Source of the DNA: Oscillospiraceae bacterium
GTDB taxonomy: Bacteria; Bacillota; Clostridia; Christensenellales; Aristaeellaceae
Assembly: GCA_031282605.1 (NCBI GenBank)
Contig: JAITDK010000064.1
Location: forward strand, 1-5,263
Length of the DNA stretch: 5,263 nt
Direction: 5' to 3'
In this document: positions 1 through 5,263 of the stretch, in pieces
Layout of the letters: each line of letters starts with the position of its first letter
Position numbering within the stretch: the first letter of the stretch is position 1
Made by a program: the position numbers and the translations under genes
Notes under the pieces: model-generated
The model's input: the letters and a program-made list of their open reading frames with translations, nothing else
Database searches by the model: none
What the model was told of the DNA's origin: nothing

Positions 1-1
1 A

Positions 2-208
2 GCGCCCTACACGAACAACCAAGCGGAACGAGACCTGCGGCATTGCAAAACGAAGCAAAAAGTCTCGGGCTGCTCTCGAATGTGGAGCGGCCTGACGGAT
101 TACTGTAAAATCCGGTCGCTTATAGATACTGTCAGAAAACGCGGCGAAGATGTTCTCGCCGCCATTCGAACCTGCCTTCGCCGCGCTCGTGCACTCTCTC
201 CCTGCTGA
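2..208 (+). CDS. IS66-family transposase, C-terminal fragment (cut by window edge)
   Basis: Frame 2 is open from the left edge to a TGA at 206-208, giving 68 residues. They begin APYTNNQAERDLR and continue KQKVSGCSR, then KIRSLIDTVRKRGEDVL. This matches the end of the DDE transposase (TnpC) of IS66 elements, whose usual form is TNNxAERxxR, K-KQKVSGCFR, then IRSYI-T-RK-G. The Glu of NQAER (bases 26-28) corresponds to the third catalytic acid of the DDE triad. The usual Phe of SGCFR is Ser here. The short terminal LLPW-type extension found in many IS66 transposases is absent; the protein ends RRARALSPC, so this is either a short-tailed subgroup or a slightly degraded copy. The rest of the gene lies outside the window, so intactness cannot be judged. 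No clear IS66-type terminal inverted repeat is visible between the stop and cas3. Confidence 0.85.
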   Translation, partial: APYTNNQAERDLRHCKTKQKVSGCSRMWSGLTDYCKIRSLIDTVRKRGEDVLAAIRTCLRRARALSPC

Positions 209-255
209 GCTGTAACACCATACAAACAAAATATTGACTTTGAGTAAATAAACTA

Positions 256-284
256 TTGCATTATTCGATCGGAAATGTTAAAAT
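256..284 (+). promoter_or_regulatory. Probable sigma-70/sigma-A promoter of the cas operon (extended -10)
   Basis: In the AT-rich gap before cas3, TAAAAT (279-284, one mismatch to TATAAT) is preceded by TG one base upstream (276-277), an extended -10 element. A weak -35 hexamer, TTGCAT (256-261), sits exactly 17 bases upstream. Transcription would start near 290-292, leaving a leader of about 30 nt before the cas3 ATG. A second hexamer, TTGACT (234-239), is a better -35 match but has only poor -10 partners, such as CATTAT at a 19-base spacing. The spacer holds a 6-base palindrome, CGATCG (266-271), too short to call an operator. The call rests on motif matching only. Confidence 0.5.
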
Positions 285-304
285 CTTACACATAACGACA
301 TTGC

Positions 305-310
305 GGGGTG
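305..310 (+). promoter_or_regulatory. Ribosome binding site deciding the cas3 start
   Basis: GGGGTG (one mismatch to GAGGTG) lies 10 bases before the ATG at 321. It lies only one base before the in-frame TTG at 312, too close for ribosome binding. The site therefore favours ATG 321 over the longer TTG reading. Confidence 0.6.
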
Positions 311-320
311 GTTGACTGAT

Positions 321-2543
321 ATGACATGGTACGCGCACACACTGGAGAATCTGCCACAGGAAACCTGGCAGACGCTGTCGGATCATCTGGAAAATACTGC
401 CGCGTTGGCTGCGGCTTTCGCGGAGCCATTCGGCATGTCGGATTGGGCTAAACTTTGCGGCTTACTTCATGACGCGGGAAAGTATACGGAAGCGTTTCAG
501 AAACGGCTGCTTGGCGAGCGTAGAAGGGTGGATCATTCTACGGAAGGCGGGCGGATCGCATTAAAAAAGTATGGTTCCCCTATGGGAAAACTGCTGGCGT
601 ATACGATTCTGGGTCACCACGGGCATCTTCCGGACGCGGGTTCGGAGCAGGGCGAGGGTTCGTTGATCAAGCGCCTGAAGGATCATCCGGAGCCTACGTC
701 AGAATTTTTGACAGAACATGCGCTGCCGACCGCGCCGGCCTTCCCGAGATTCAATAAAGTAAATATGGGCTTTCAGGTCGCCTTTTTCGCCCGTATGCTC
801 TATTCCTGCCTGGTCGACGCAGACAGCCTGGATACCGAGCGCTTTACCAATGTTGAGAAGGCGCGGCTTCGACCGGCGGCCACTCGAGAAGCCGAACGCG
901 CGTCGCTTCAGTATTGCGCGGAAGCGTTGAAGATGAAGCTGGCTGACGTAACGCGTAACGCGCCGGTCACGTGGGTCAATAAACAGCGCGCAAGCGTATT
1001 GAACGCCTGTCTGGCCGCGAGCGCGCTTGAACCGGGACTCTTCTCATTGACCGTGCCGACGGGCGGCGGGAAGACGCTCGCCTCAATGACGTTCGCGCTG
1101 GAACACGCGCTGGGCCACCATCATCGGCGTGTGATCTATGTCGCGCCGTTTACATCGATCATCGAACAGACGGCGAAGGTATATAGGGACGTCTTCGGCG
1201 AAGCGTACGTGTTGGAACACCATAGCGCCATTGATATTCCCGAAGACGCCGACCGAGACGATGAGCCTGAAACTTCGCGCGTCCGCCGCTTAATCACAGA
1301 AAACTGGGCGTCGCCGATCGTCGTTACCACGGCGGTGCAGTTTTTCGAATCGTTGTTCGCAAGCCGAAAGTGGCGATGCCGCAAACTGCACAATATCGCC
1401 GGGAGCGTCATCATATTGGATGAGGCGCAAACGCTGCCGGACGAGCTGCTGCTGGCGACATTGGCCGCGCTGGAGACGTTGTGCAATCACTATGGCTGTA
1501 CGGCGCTCCTGTGCACGGCGACGCAGCCCGCTTTGGATGCGTACTGGACAGCGAACTGCAAGCCCCGAGAGATTATCCAGAACCGCGACGAACTATACAC
1601 CGCGCTGAAGCGTACGACCGTGCATATGCTAGGCAAGCTCGCTGTCGAGGACGCCGCCGCGCGCCTTCGTCAGCATCCGCGGGCATTATGTATTGTGTCC
1701 ACCCGCAAGCGCGCGCGTGAATTATATCAACTGTTGAAAGATCAGCCAAACGTGTACCACTTGAGCGCGCGTATGTGCGCGGCGCATCGAACGGCGGTGC
1801 TGGAGAAGATTCGAGCGCATTTACGCGCAAAGGAGCCATGCCTGGTGATCTCAACACAGCTGATTGAGGCGGGCGTGGATGTGGATTTCGCCGTGGTGTA
1901 TCGCGAGTTGGGCGGAATCGACGCTATCGCCCAGGCGGCGGGACGCTGCAACCGTGAAGGCAGGATGGAACAGCCAGGCGAGGTGTTTGTATACCGTCCG
2001 GCGGAAGGATTGCCAAGGGGCTTTATAAGTCAATCGGCCGCAATTGCCGATAGTGTGCTGAAGCAGTTTGATGATCCATTGTCGCTGGATGCAGTGCGAT
2101 CGTACTCGGAAAAGCGGTTCATGGTTCGCGGAATGGATATGTTGGACAATAAGAAGATCCTAAAGATGCTGAACAGTGAGGAAGTTACGCGCTACGTGAA
2201 CATCCCGTTTGACGAGGTCGCCAAAGAATATCAGCTGATCGAAGAGGACGGCGGCGAGACGATCTTCGTGCCCTATGGCGACGAGGGCGTGAAGCGTGTT
2301 GAGAACCTGCGGGCGGCGGTTTCGCGGGGAGACGAATCACTCGGCAAGGCATTGAAGGCGCTGCAGCGATATGGGGTGAATCTGTACGCGAAAGAGTATG
2401 CCGAAATATATGAAAACGGGTGGATTGAAGTCGTCGGCGGGCTGTACCCCGTGCTTTCGGAAGCGCTGAAGGAGCACTACCGCGAGGACATTGGCCTGGA
2501 GCCGGTAAACCCGCTGGTAGAGAACGCGATAGCTATGGTTTAA
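321..2543 (+). CDS. cas3: CRISPR-associated nuclease/helicase Cas3 (type I-C, HD + DExH)
   Basis: Cas3 is the effector recruited by the type I-C Cascade after R-loop formation; it nicks the displaced strand and degrades it with 3'-5' ATP-dependent unwinding. The protein has 740 residues from ATG 321, normal for I-C Cas3. The N-terminal HD nuclease domain (about 1-200) has His22, the LLHDAGK motif (HD at 50-51, Lys54), DHSTEGG (His72), HHGH (99-102) and a late LVDADSLD Asp, so the metal ligands look complete. The superfamily 2 helicase follows: motif I VPTGGGKT (245-252), Ia VAPFTSIIEQ (274-283), II DEAQ (367-370), III TAT (399-401), V STQLIEAGVDVDF (511-523), VI QAAGRCNREG (538-547). A C-terminal domain of about 190 residues follows. 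An in-frame TTG at 312 would add three residues but overlaps the binding-site region. The stop lies 20 nt before cas5c, and the gene is the first of the operon. No frameshift or lost motif is seen. Confidence 0.97.
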   Translation: MTWYAHTLENLPQETWQTLSDHLENTAALAAAFAEPFGMSDWAKLCGLLHDAGKYTEAFQKRLLGERRRVDHSTEGGRIALKKYGSPMGKLLAYTILGHHGHLPDAGSEQGEGSLIKRLKDHPEPTSEFLTEHALPTAPAFPRFNKVNMGFQVAFFARMLYSCLVDADSLDTERFTNVEKARLRPAATREAERASLQYCAEALKMKLADVTRNAPVTWVNKQRASVLNACLAASALEPGLFSLTVPTGGGKTLASMTFALEHALGHHHRRVIYVAPFTSIIEQTAKVYRDVFGEAYVLEHHSAIDIPEDADRDDEPETSRVRRLITENWASPIVVTTAVQFFESLFASRKWRCRKLHNIAGSVIILDEAQTLPDELLLATLAALETLCNHYGCTALLCTATQPALDAYWTANCKPREIIQNRDELYTALKRTTVHMLGKLAVEDAAARLRQHPRALCIVSTRKRARELYQLLKDQPNVYHLSARMCAAHRTAVLEKIRAHLRAKEPCLVISTQLIEAGVDVDFAVVYRELGGIDAIAQAAGRCNREGRMEQPGEVFVYRPAEGLPRGFISQSAAIADSVLKQFDDPLSLDAVRSYSEKRFMVRGMDMLDNKKILKMLNSEEVTRYVNIPFDEVAKEYQLIEEDGGETIFVPYGDEGVKRVENLRAAVSRGDESLGKALKALQRYGVNLYAKEYAEIYENGWIEVVGGLYPVLSEALKEHYREDIGLEPVNPLVENAIAMV

Positions 2544-2550
2544 CTATACG

Positions 2551-2556
2551 AGGAGG
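2551..2556 (+). promoter_or_regulatory. Strong ribosome binding site of cas5c
   Basis: A perfect AGGAGG sits 7 bases before the ATG at 2564 and within the 20-nt gap after the cas3 stop. It is the best Shine-Dalgarno match in the window, which suggests that cas5c is translated well independently of cas3. Confidence 0.85.
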
Positions 2557-2563
2557 AGTTGAA

Positions 2564-3226
2564 ATGGGCTATGGGATCCGCCTTAAGGTGTGGGGGGAGC
2601 GCGCATGTTTCTCCCGGCCTGAAATGCGTGTGGAACGCGTCAGCTATGATGTTATGACGCCCTCCGCCGCGCGCGGTATTCTGGAATGCATCCATTGGAA
2701 ACCCGCCATACGGTGGGCGATTGACAGGATTCATGTGCTGAACGAGCCGCGATTTGATAGTTTTCGCCGGAATGAGGTTAAGGGGATTATGCTCGGCGCG
2801 GAAACCGCCTGCCGCAGGAACGCGCCGGAGACACTGAGCAAGATACCCAGCCAGGAACGCGAGCAGCGCGCAACGTTATATTTAAGGGACGTCGCCTATG
2901 TGATTGAGGCGCACTTTGAGATGGTCGATCATCCTGATGTGGTAGATAAACCCGAGAAGCACTATAACATCTTCCTGCGACGCGCGAGGGAAGGGCAGGC
3001 ATTCCGGACGCCATGCCTTGGATGCAAGGAGTTCGCGGCTCATTTTACCTTACTTGAGGACGGCGCTGAAACGCCCGTCAGCGCGCTGAAGGGCGAACGC
3101 GATCTGGGCTGGATGCTGCAGGATATCGATTACACGAACGGGATGCAGCCCGTATTCTTCCGTCCCATTATGCGCGACGGGGTGTTTGACGTGCCGCCGC
3201 TGCGAGTAAAGAAGGTGGGCGCTTGA
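2564..3226 (+). CDS. cas5c: Type I-C Cas5c (Cas5d), probable pre-crRNA endonuclease and Cascade subunit
   Basis: In type I-C, which lacks Cas6, Cas5c cuts pre-crRNA within the repeat and then caps the 5' handle in the complex. The 220-residue length is typical. The N-terminal RAMP fold shows LKVWGERACFSRPEMRVER (7-25), then SYDVMTPSAARGILE and the family signature IHWKPAIRW (43-51), followed by RIHVLNEPRFDSFRRNEV. The EKHYNIFLRRAREGQ segment (131-145) carries Lys132-His133, matching Lys116-His117 of the Bacillus halodurans Cas5d active site. The third catalytic position there, Tyr46, aligns with His44 here (IHWKP rather than IYWKP). CLGCKEF (151-157) and the RDLGWMLQDIDY segment (179-190) are also family-typical. 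The start is fixed by an upstream AGGAGG. The 3' end overlaps the cas8c start by 4 bases (TTGA). No defect is visible. Confidence 0.95.
   Translation: MGYGIRLKVWGERACFSRPEMRVERVSYDVMTPSAARGILECIHWKPAIRWAIDRIHVLNEPRFDSFRRNEVKGIMLGAETACRRNAPETLSKIPSQEREQRATLYLRDVAYVIEAHFEMVDHPDVVDKPEKHYNIFLRRAREGQAFRTPCLGCKEFAAHFTLLEDGAETPVSALKGERDLGWMLQDIDYTNGMQPVFFRPIMRDGVFDVPPLRVKKVGA
3212..3217 (+). promoter_or_regulatory. Ribosome binding site of cas8c (supports a TTG start)
   Basis: AAGGTG inside the last codons of cas5c lies 5 bases before the TTG at 3223. Together with the family-typical N-terminus MILQDL, it supports TTG as the true start of cas8c. No in-frame ATG occurs near the start that would keep this conserved N-terminus. 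Confidence 0.6.
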
Positions 3227-5013
3227 TTCTGCAGGATCTGTGCGCGCTATACGAGCGATTGGCCGCCGATGCGCAAAGTTCGGGCATTGCCCTGCGGGGA
3301 TACTCGCCCGCGCCTGTTTCGCACGCGCTGGAGTTATCCGACGACGGTCGTATCGTCGCGGTGATTCCGCTGGCGAAGCTGGAGAAGAAGAAGCTGATCA
3401 ACCCAAAGTGGATGCTACCGGAGCGATTAGTTCGCACGGCGGGCGTTCGCGCTAATTACCTCTCCGATAACTCGGGTTATGCGCTCGGGCGTGATAGCAA
3501 GGGCAAGCCGGGACGCAGCGCGCAGCTGTTTCAAGCGTTTCGGGAATTGAACTTGCGCATATTGTCGGCGCTGGATGATCCGGGCGCGCGGGCGTTTTGC
3601 GCGTTCCTGAATCGGTGGAATCCCACTCAGTTTGACGAGCCGCTGTTCGATGATGAAAGGGAGGCACTGCTGGCCGGCGGGAATCTGGTCTTTATGTTCA
3701 ATGGAACCTATCTGCATGAACGCCCGGCCTTGAGAGCGGCCTGGGAGCGGGAGCAATCCGATGAGGACACGGCGTTGGTCGGGCAATGCCTGATCACGGG
3801 GGAGGAACTGCCTATCGCGTCGGTTCATCCGAGCATAAAAGGCGTCGTTGGCGCTCAATCGACCGGGGCGGCGTTGGTTTCGTTCAACTCCCCCGCGTTT
3901 AAGTTTTTTAACAAGAGCCAGAGCCTGAACGCGCCTGTATCGGAGCGGGCGGCGTTTGCTTACACGACGGCTCTCAACCATCTGCTGAACTTGCCGAAAG
4001 GATCGGGCGGGCGCTGTATCCGCATTGGCGATATCTCGCAGGTCTTCTGGGCGAGAACACACGCGCCGCTGGAAGAGGGCTTTACGTGGTGCATGGTCGA
4101 GCCGATCGAGCCGCAAGAGGACGCGGCGGACGGCGATCGCGACGACGCGGGAACCGCCAAGATGATGTGGGATGCGCTGCTGCGCCTGAGAGCCGGGCGG
4201 CCTCTGGCGGAGATGAACCTGAATGAGAATGTGCACATGCACCTGCTGGGGCTTGCGCCAAACGCGGCGCGAATTTCGGTGCGCTATTACTACGTGGATA
4301 GCTTCGGCGCACTGGTGCAGCGCGTGGTTCAGCATCATAGGGATACGGAGATTGTCCACGGGCCATCGGAGCCGGAATTTCTCGCACCGTGGATGATTAT
4401 GCGGGAAACGGCGGCGCAAGGCAAGGCTGATAACGTCCCGCAGACATTGTCCGGCGCGTTGATGCGTGCGATATACACCGGACAGTCGTATCCGAGCAGT
4501 TTGTATGCGGCGGTTATGATGCGTATCCGCAGCGACAAAACGATAAACCGCGTGCGCGCCGCAGTGATCAAAGCGTATCTGCTGCGTGACTCACGGCTGA
4601 AAGATAATAAAGAATGGAAAGAAGGGATCAAGGTGGGCTTGAACGAGGAATGGAACGCGCCTGCGTATCTGATGGGACGGCTGTTCGCGTTGATGGAAAA
4701 GGCGCAGTCCGACGCGATAGGCAGTGTGGGCGCGAGCATCAGGGATCGTTATTTTGCCTCGGCGTCGGCGACGCCGGGCACGGTGTTCCCGGTGCTGCTC
4801 CGAATGGCGCAGCATCATATCACAAAAATAAATGGTCACTACCTGGATATGAGGATACAGGAGGTTGTGGGGAAAATCGGCGTCGGCGAAGAGAACCCCA
4901 AGGCTTTTCCAAATAAACTGGATTTATCGGATCAAGGGCTGTTTATGGTGGGTTATTATCACCAGCGGCAGGCGCTGTATACCAAACGCGTAGAGGAGGC
5001 TGTGGAAGCATGA
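3223..5013 (+). CDS. cas8c: Type I-C Cascade large subunit Cas8c (Csd1)
   Basis: Cas8c is the large subunit of the I-C complex; it recognises the PAM and opens the target duplex so that Cas3 can be recruited. The protein has 596 residues, within the usual 560-640. Family landmarks in order: MILQDL at the N-terminus, CLITGEELPIASVHPSIKG (189-207), GAQSTGAALVSFN (210-222), NAPVSERAAFAYTTALNHLL (236-255), VFWARTHAP (274-282), then LLGLAPNAARISVRYY (341-356). The C-terminal helical part includes NAPAYLMGRLFALMEKAQ (478-495), RDRYFASASATPGTVFP and GLFMVGYYHQRQ. An acidic, probably flexible stretch (about 297-309, QEDAADGDRDDAG) interrupts the middle. The TTG start overlaps the cas5c stop (TTGA) and the stop overlaps the cas7c start (ATGA), so expression is probably translationally coupled. 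The last 126 codons appear to be translated separately as Cas11c (see 4633-5013). No frameshift is seen. Confidence 0.96.
   Translation: MILQDLCALYERLAADAQSSGIALRGYSPAPVSHALELSDDGRIVAVIPLAKLEKKKLINPKWMLPERLVRTAGVRANYLSDNSGYALGRDSKGKPGRSAQLFQAFRELNLRILSALDDPGARAFCAFLNRWNPTQFDEPLFDDEREALLAGGNLVFMFNGTYLHERPALRAAWEREQSDEDTALVGQCLITGEELPIASVHPSIKGVVGAQSTGAALVSFNSPAFKFFNKSQSLNAPVSERAAFAYTTALNHLLNLPKGSGGRCIRIGDISQVFWARTHAPLEEGFTWCMVEPIEPQEDAADGDRDDAGTAKMMWDALLRLRAGRPLAEMNLNENVHMHLLGLAPNAARISVRYYYVDSFGALVQRVVQHHRDTEIVHGPSEPEFLAPWMIMRETAAQGKADNVPQTLSGALMRAIYTGQSYPSSLYAAVMMRIRSDKTINRVRAAVIKAYLLRDSRLKDNKEWKEGIKVGLNEEWNAPAYLMGRLFALMEKAQSDAIGSVGASIRDRYFASASATPGTVFPVLLRMAQHHITKINGHYLDMRIQEVVGKIGVGEENPKAFPNKLDLSDQGLFMVGYYHQRQALYTKRVEEAVEA
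4621..4626 (+). promoter_or_regulatory. Internal ribosome binding site for Cas11c inside cas8c
   Basis: GAAGGG, in a purine-rich run beginning near 4611, sits 6 bases before an in-frame GTG (4633-4635). It is well spaced for initiation and lies exactly where I-C systems place the internal start of the small subunit. Other in-frame candidates (ATG 4516 and 4519, ATG 4669) have no comparable site. Confidence 0.6.
4633..5013 (+). CDS. cas11c: Probable internal product Cas11c, type I-C Cascade small subunit
   Basis: In characterised I-C systems the small subunit has no gene of its own. It is made by independent translation from a start within the 3' end of cas8c and yields a helical protein of about 120 residues. 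Here an in-frame GTG at cas8c codon 471 with a GAAGGG site 6 bases upstream would give 126 residues, beginning VGLNEEWNAPAYLMGRLF and ending with the same residues as Cas8c. The start falls just before the conserved N-AYL-GRLFA-EK-Q segment, the expected N-terminus of Cas11c. The role (family knowledge) is to form the belly filament of Cascade, in about two copies, and to stabilise the R-loop. The sequence shows the start signal and frame; actual translation is inferred. Confidence 0.68.
   Translation: MGLNEEWNAPAYLMGRLFALMEKAQSDAIGSVGASIRDRYFASASATPGTVFPVLLRMAQHHITKINGHYLDMRIQEVVGKIGVGEENPKAFPNKLDLSDQGLFMVGYYHQRQALYTKRVEEAVEA
4993..4999 (+). promoter_or_regulatory. Ribosome binding site of cas7c
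   Basis: GAGGAGG within the last codons of cas8c lies 10 bases before the ATG at 5010. It is a near-perfect Shine-Dalgarno, fitting the need for several Cas7 copies per complex, in contrast to the weaker site and TTG start of the single-copy subunit Cas8c. Confidence 0.75.
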
Positions 5014-5263
5014 GTATCCAAAATCGGTATGAATTCATTCTGTACTTCGACGTGATCAACGGAAACCCGAACGGGGATCCCGACGCGGGCAATCTGCCGC
5101 GCATCGATTCCGAGACAGGGCTTGGGCTGGTTTCCGACGTATGCCTGAAGCGGAAGATTCGCAACTATGTGGAGCTGATCAAATCCGGGTCAGATTCGTA
5201 CCACATATATGTGACCGAGGGTTCGGTGCTGAACAATAAGCATCAGGAAGCCTACGACGCGGT
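5010..5263 (+). CDS. cas7c: Type I-C Cascade backbone subunit Cas7c (Csd2), 5' part only
   Basis: Cas7 is the RAMP-fold subunit that polymerises along the crRNA spacer and forms the backbone of the effector complex. The frame is open from ATG 5010 to the window edge (84 codons plus two bases). Full-length homologues have roughly 280-300 residues, so about 70% is missing to the right. The visible N-terminus is highly typical: NRYEFILYFDV (5-15, first RAMP strand), GNPNGDPDAGNLPRID (18-33) and VSDVCLKRKIRNYVELI (41-57). The ATG overlaps the cas8c stop as ATGA and is preceded by GAGGAGG. The gene is truncated only by the window edge; nothing indicates a pseudogene. Confidence 0.95.
   Translation, partial: MSIQNRYEFILYFDVINGNPNGDPDAGNLPRIDSETGLGLVSDVCLKRKIRNYVELIKSGSDSYHIYVTEGSVLNNKHQEAYDA

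Noticed and set aside
209..255. Terminator or IS66 right-end inverted repeat after the transposase stop
   Set aside because: No GC stem followed by a T run is visible, and no sequence resembling the usual IS66 end (complement of GTAAGCG) is found.
234..264. Alternative promoter using TTGACT as -35
   Set aside because: The -35 is good, but the only -10 candidates (CATTAT at 19 bases, TATTGC at 15 bases) are poor in sequence or spacing. The extended -10 at 276-284 is better.
266..289. Palindrome CGATCG and an imperfect TGTTA...TTACA inverted repeat as an operator
   Set aside because: The arms are only 3-5 bases with mismatches, so they could arise by chance in AT-rich DNA.
1136..1486. Minus-strand frame of 116 codons inside cas3
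   Set aside because: Ser- and Ala-rich translation without motifs, opposite the conserved helicase core of cas3; a composition artefact.
3427..4419. A 330-codon open frame on the minus strand opposite cas8c
   Set aside because: It is rich in Arg, Gln and Pro, has no recognisable domain, and lies wholly opposite a well-conserved cas8c. GC-rich codon use with few reverse-strand stops explains it.
4614..4916. A 100-codon plus-strand frame overlapping the Cas11c region in another phase
   Set aside because: Its product is low-complexity (Gly/Arg/Glu-rich) and the strong signals belong to the cas8c/Cas11c frame. It is a frame shadow.
1..5263. CRISPR repeat-spacer array
   Set aside because: No direct repeats of about 32 bases with regular spacing occur in the window. 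In I-C loci the array usually follows cas2, outside this window.

Overview
The window holds the first part of a type I-C (formerly Dvulg) CRISPR-Cas operon, read left to right on the + strand: cas3, cas5c, cas8c and the first 84 codons of cas7c, which runs off the right edge. Upstream lies the 3' end of an IS66-family transposase gene, cut by the left edge. The usual order of this subtype (cas3-cas5-cas8c-cas7-cas4-cas1-cas2, then the repeat-spacer array) predicts that the rest of cas7, the adaptation genes and the array lie to the right. No CRISPR repeats are visible in this window.

Layout: 1-208 is the transposase tail. 209-320 is a short AT-rich gap with a plausible extended -10 promoter and the cas3 ribosome binding site. 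321-2543 is cas3 (HD nuclease plus DExH helicase). 2564-3226 is cas5c, the probable pre-crRNA endonuclease. 3223-5013 is cas8c, the large subunit, which appears to contain an internal start producing the small subunit Cas11c (4633-5013). 5010 to the window end is cas7c, the backbone subunit. The genes are tightly packed: a 20-nt gap, then two 4-base stop/start overlaps. This suggests one transcript with translational coupling.

How the parts work together (family knowledge): Cas5c trims pre-crRNA and stays on the crRNA 5' handle. Several Cas7 copies coat the spacer, Cas8c recognises the PAM, Cas11c lines the belly of the complex, and Cas3 is recruited to nick and unwind the invader DNA. All key motifs visible in Cas3, Cas5c and the Cas7 N-terminus are intact, so the interference module looks functional as far as it can be seen.

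Host: the coding regions are moderately GC-rich with frequent GCG, CGC and CTG codons. Ribosome binding sites are strong (AGGAGG-like), TTG/GTG starts appear in use, and the promoter region is AT-rich. This fits a Clostridia-like Firmicute, but I-C systems move between phyla and the assignment is weak. The system itself is a known one. The most interesting detail is the well-formed internal start signal for Cas11c inside cas8c.
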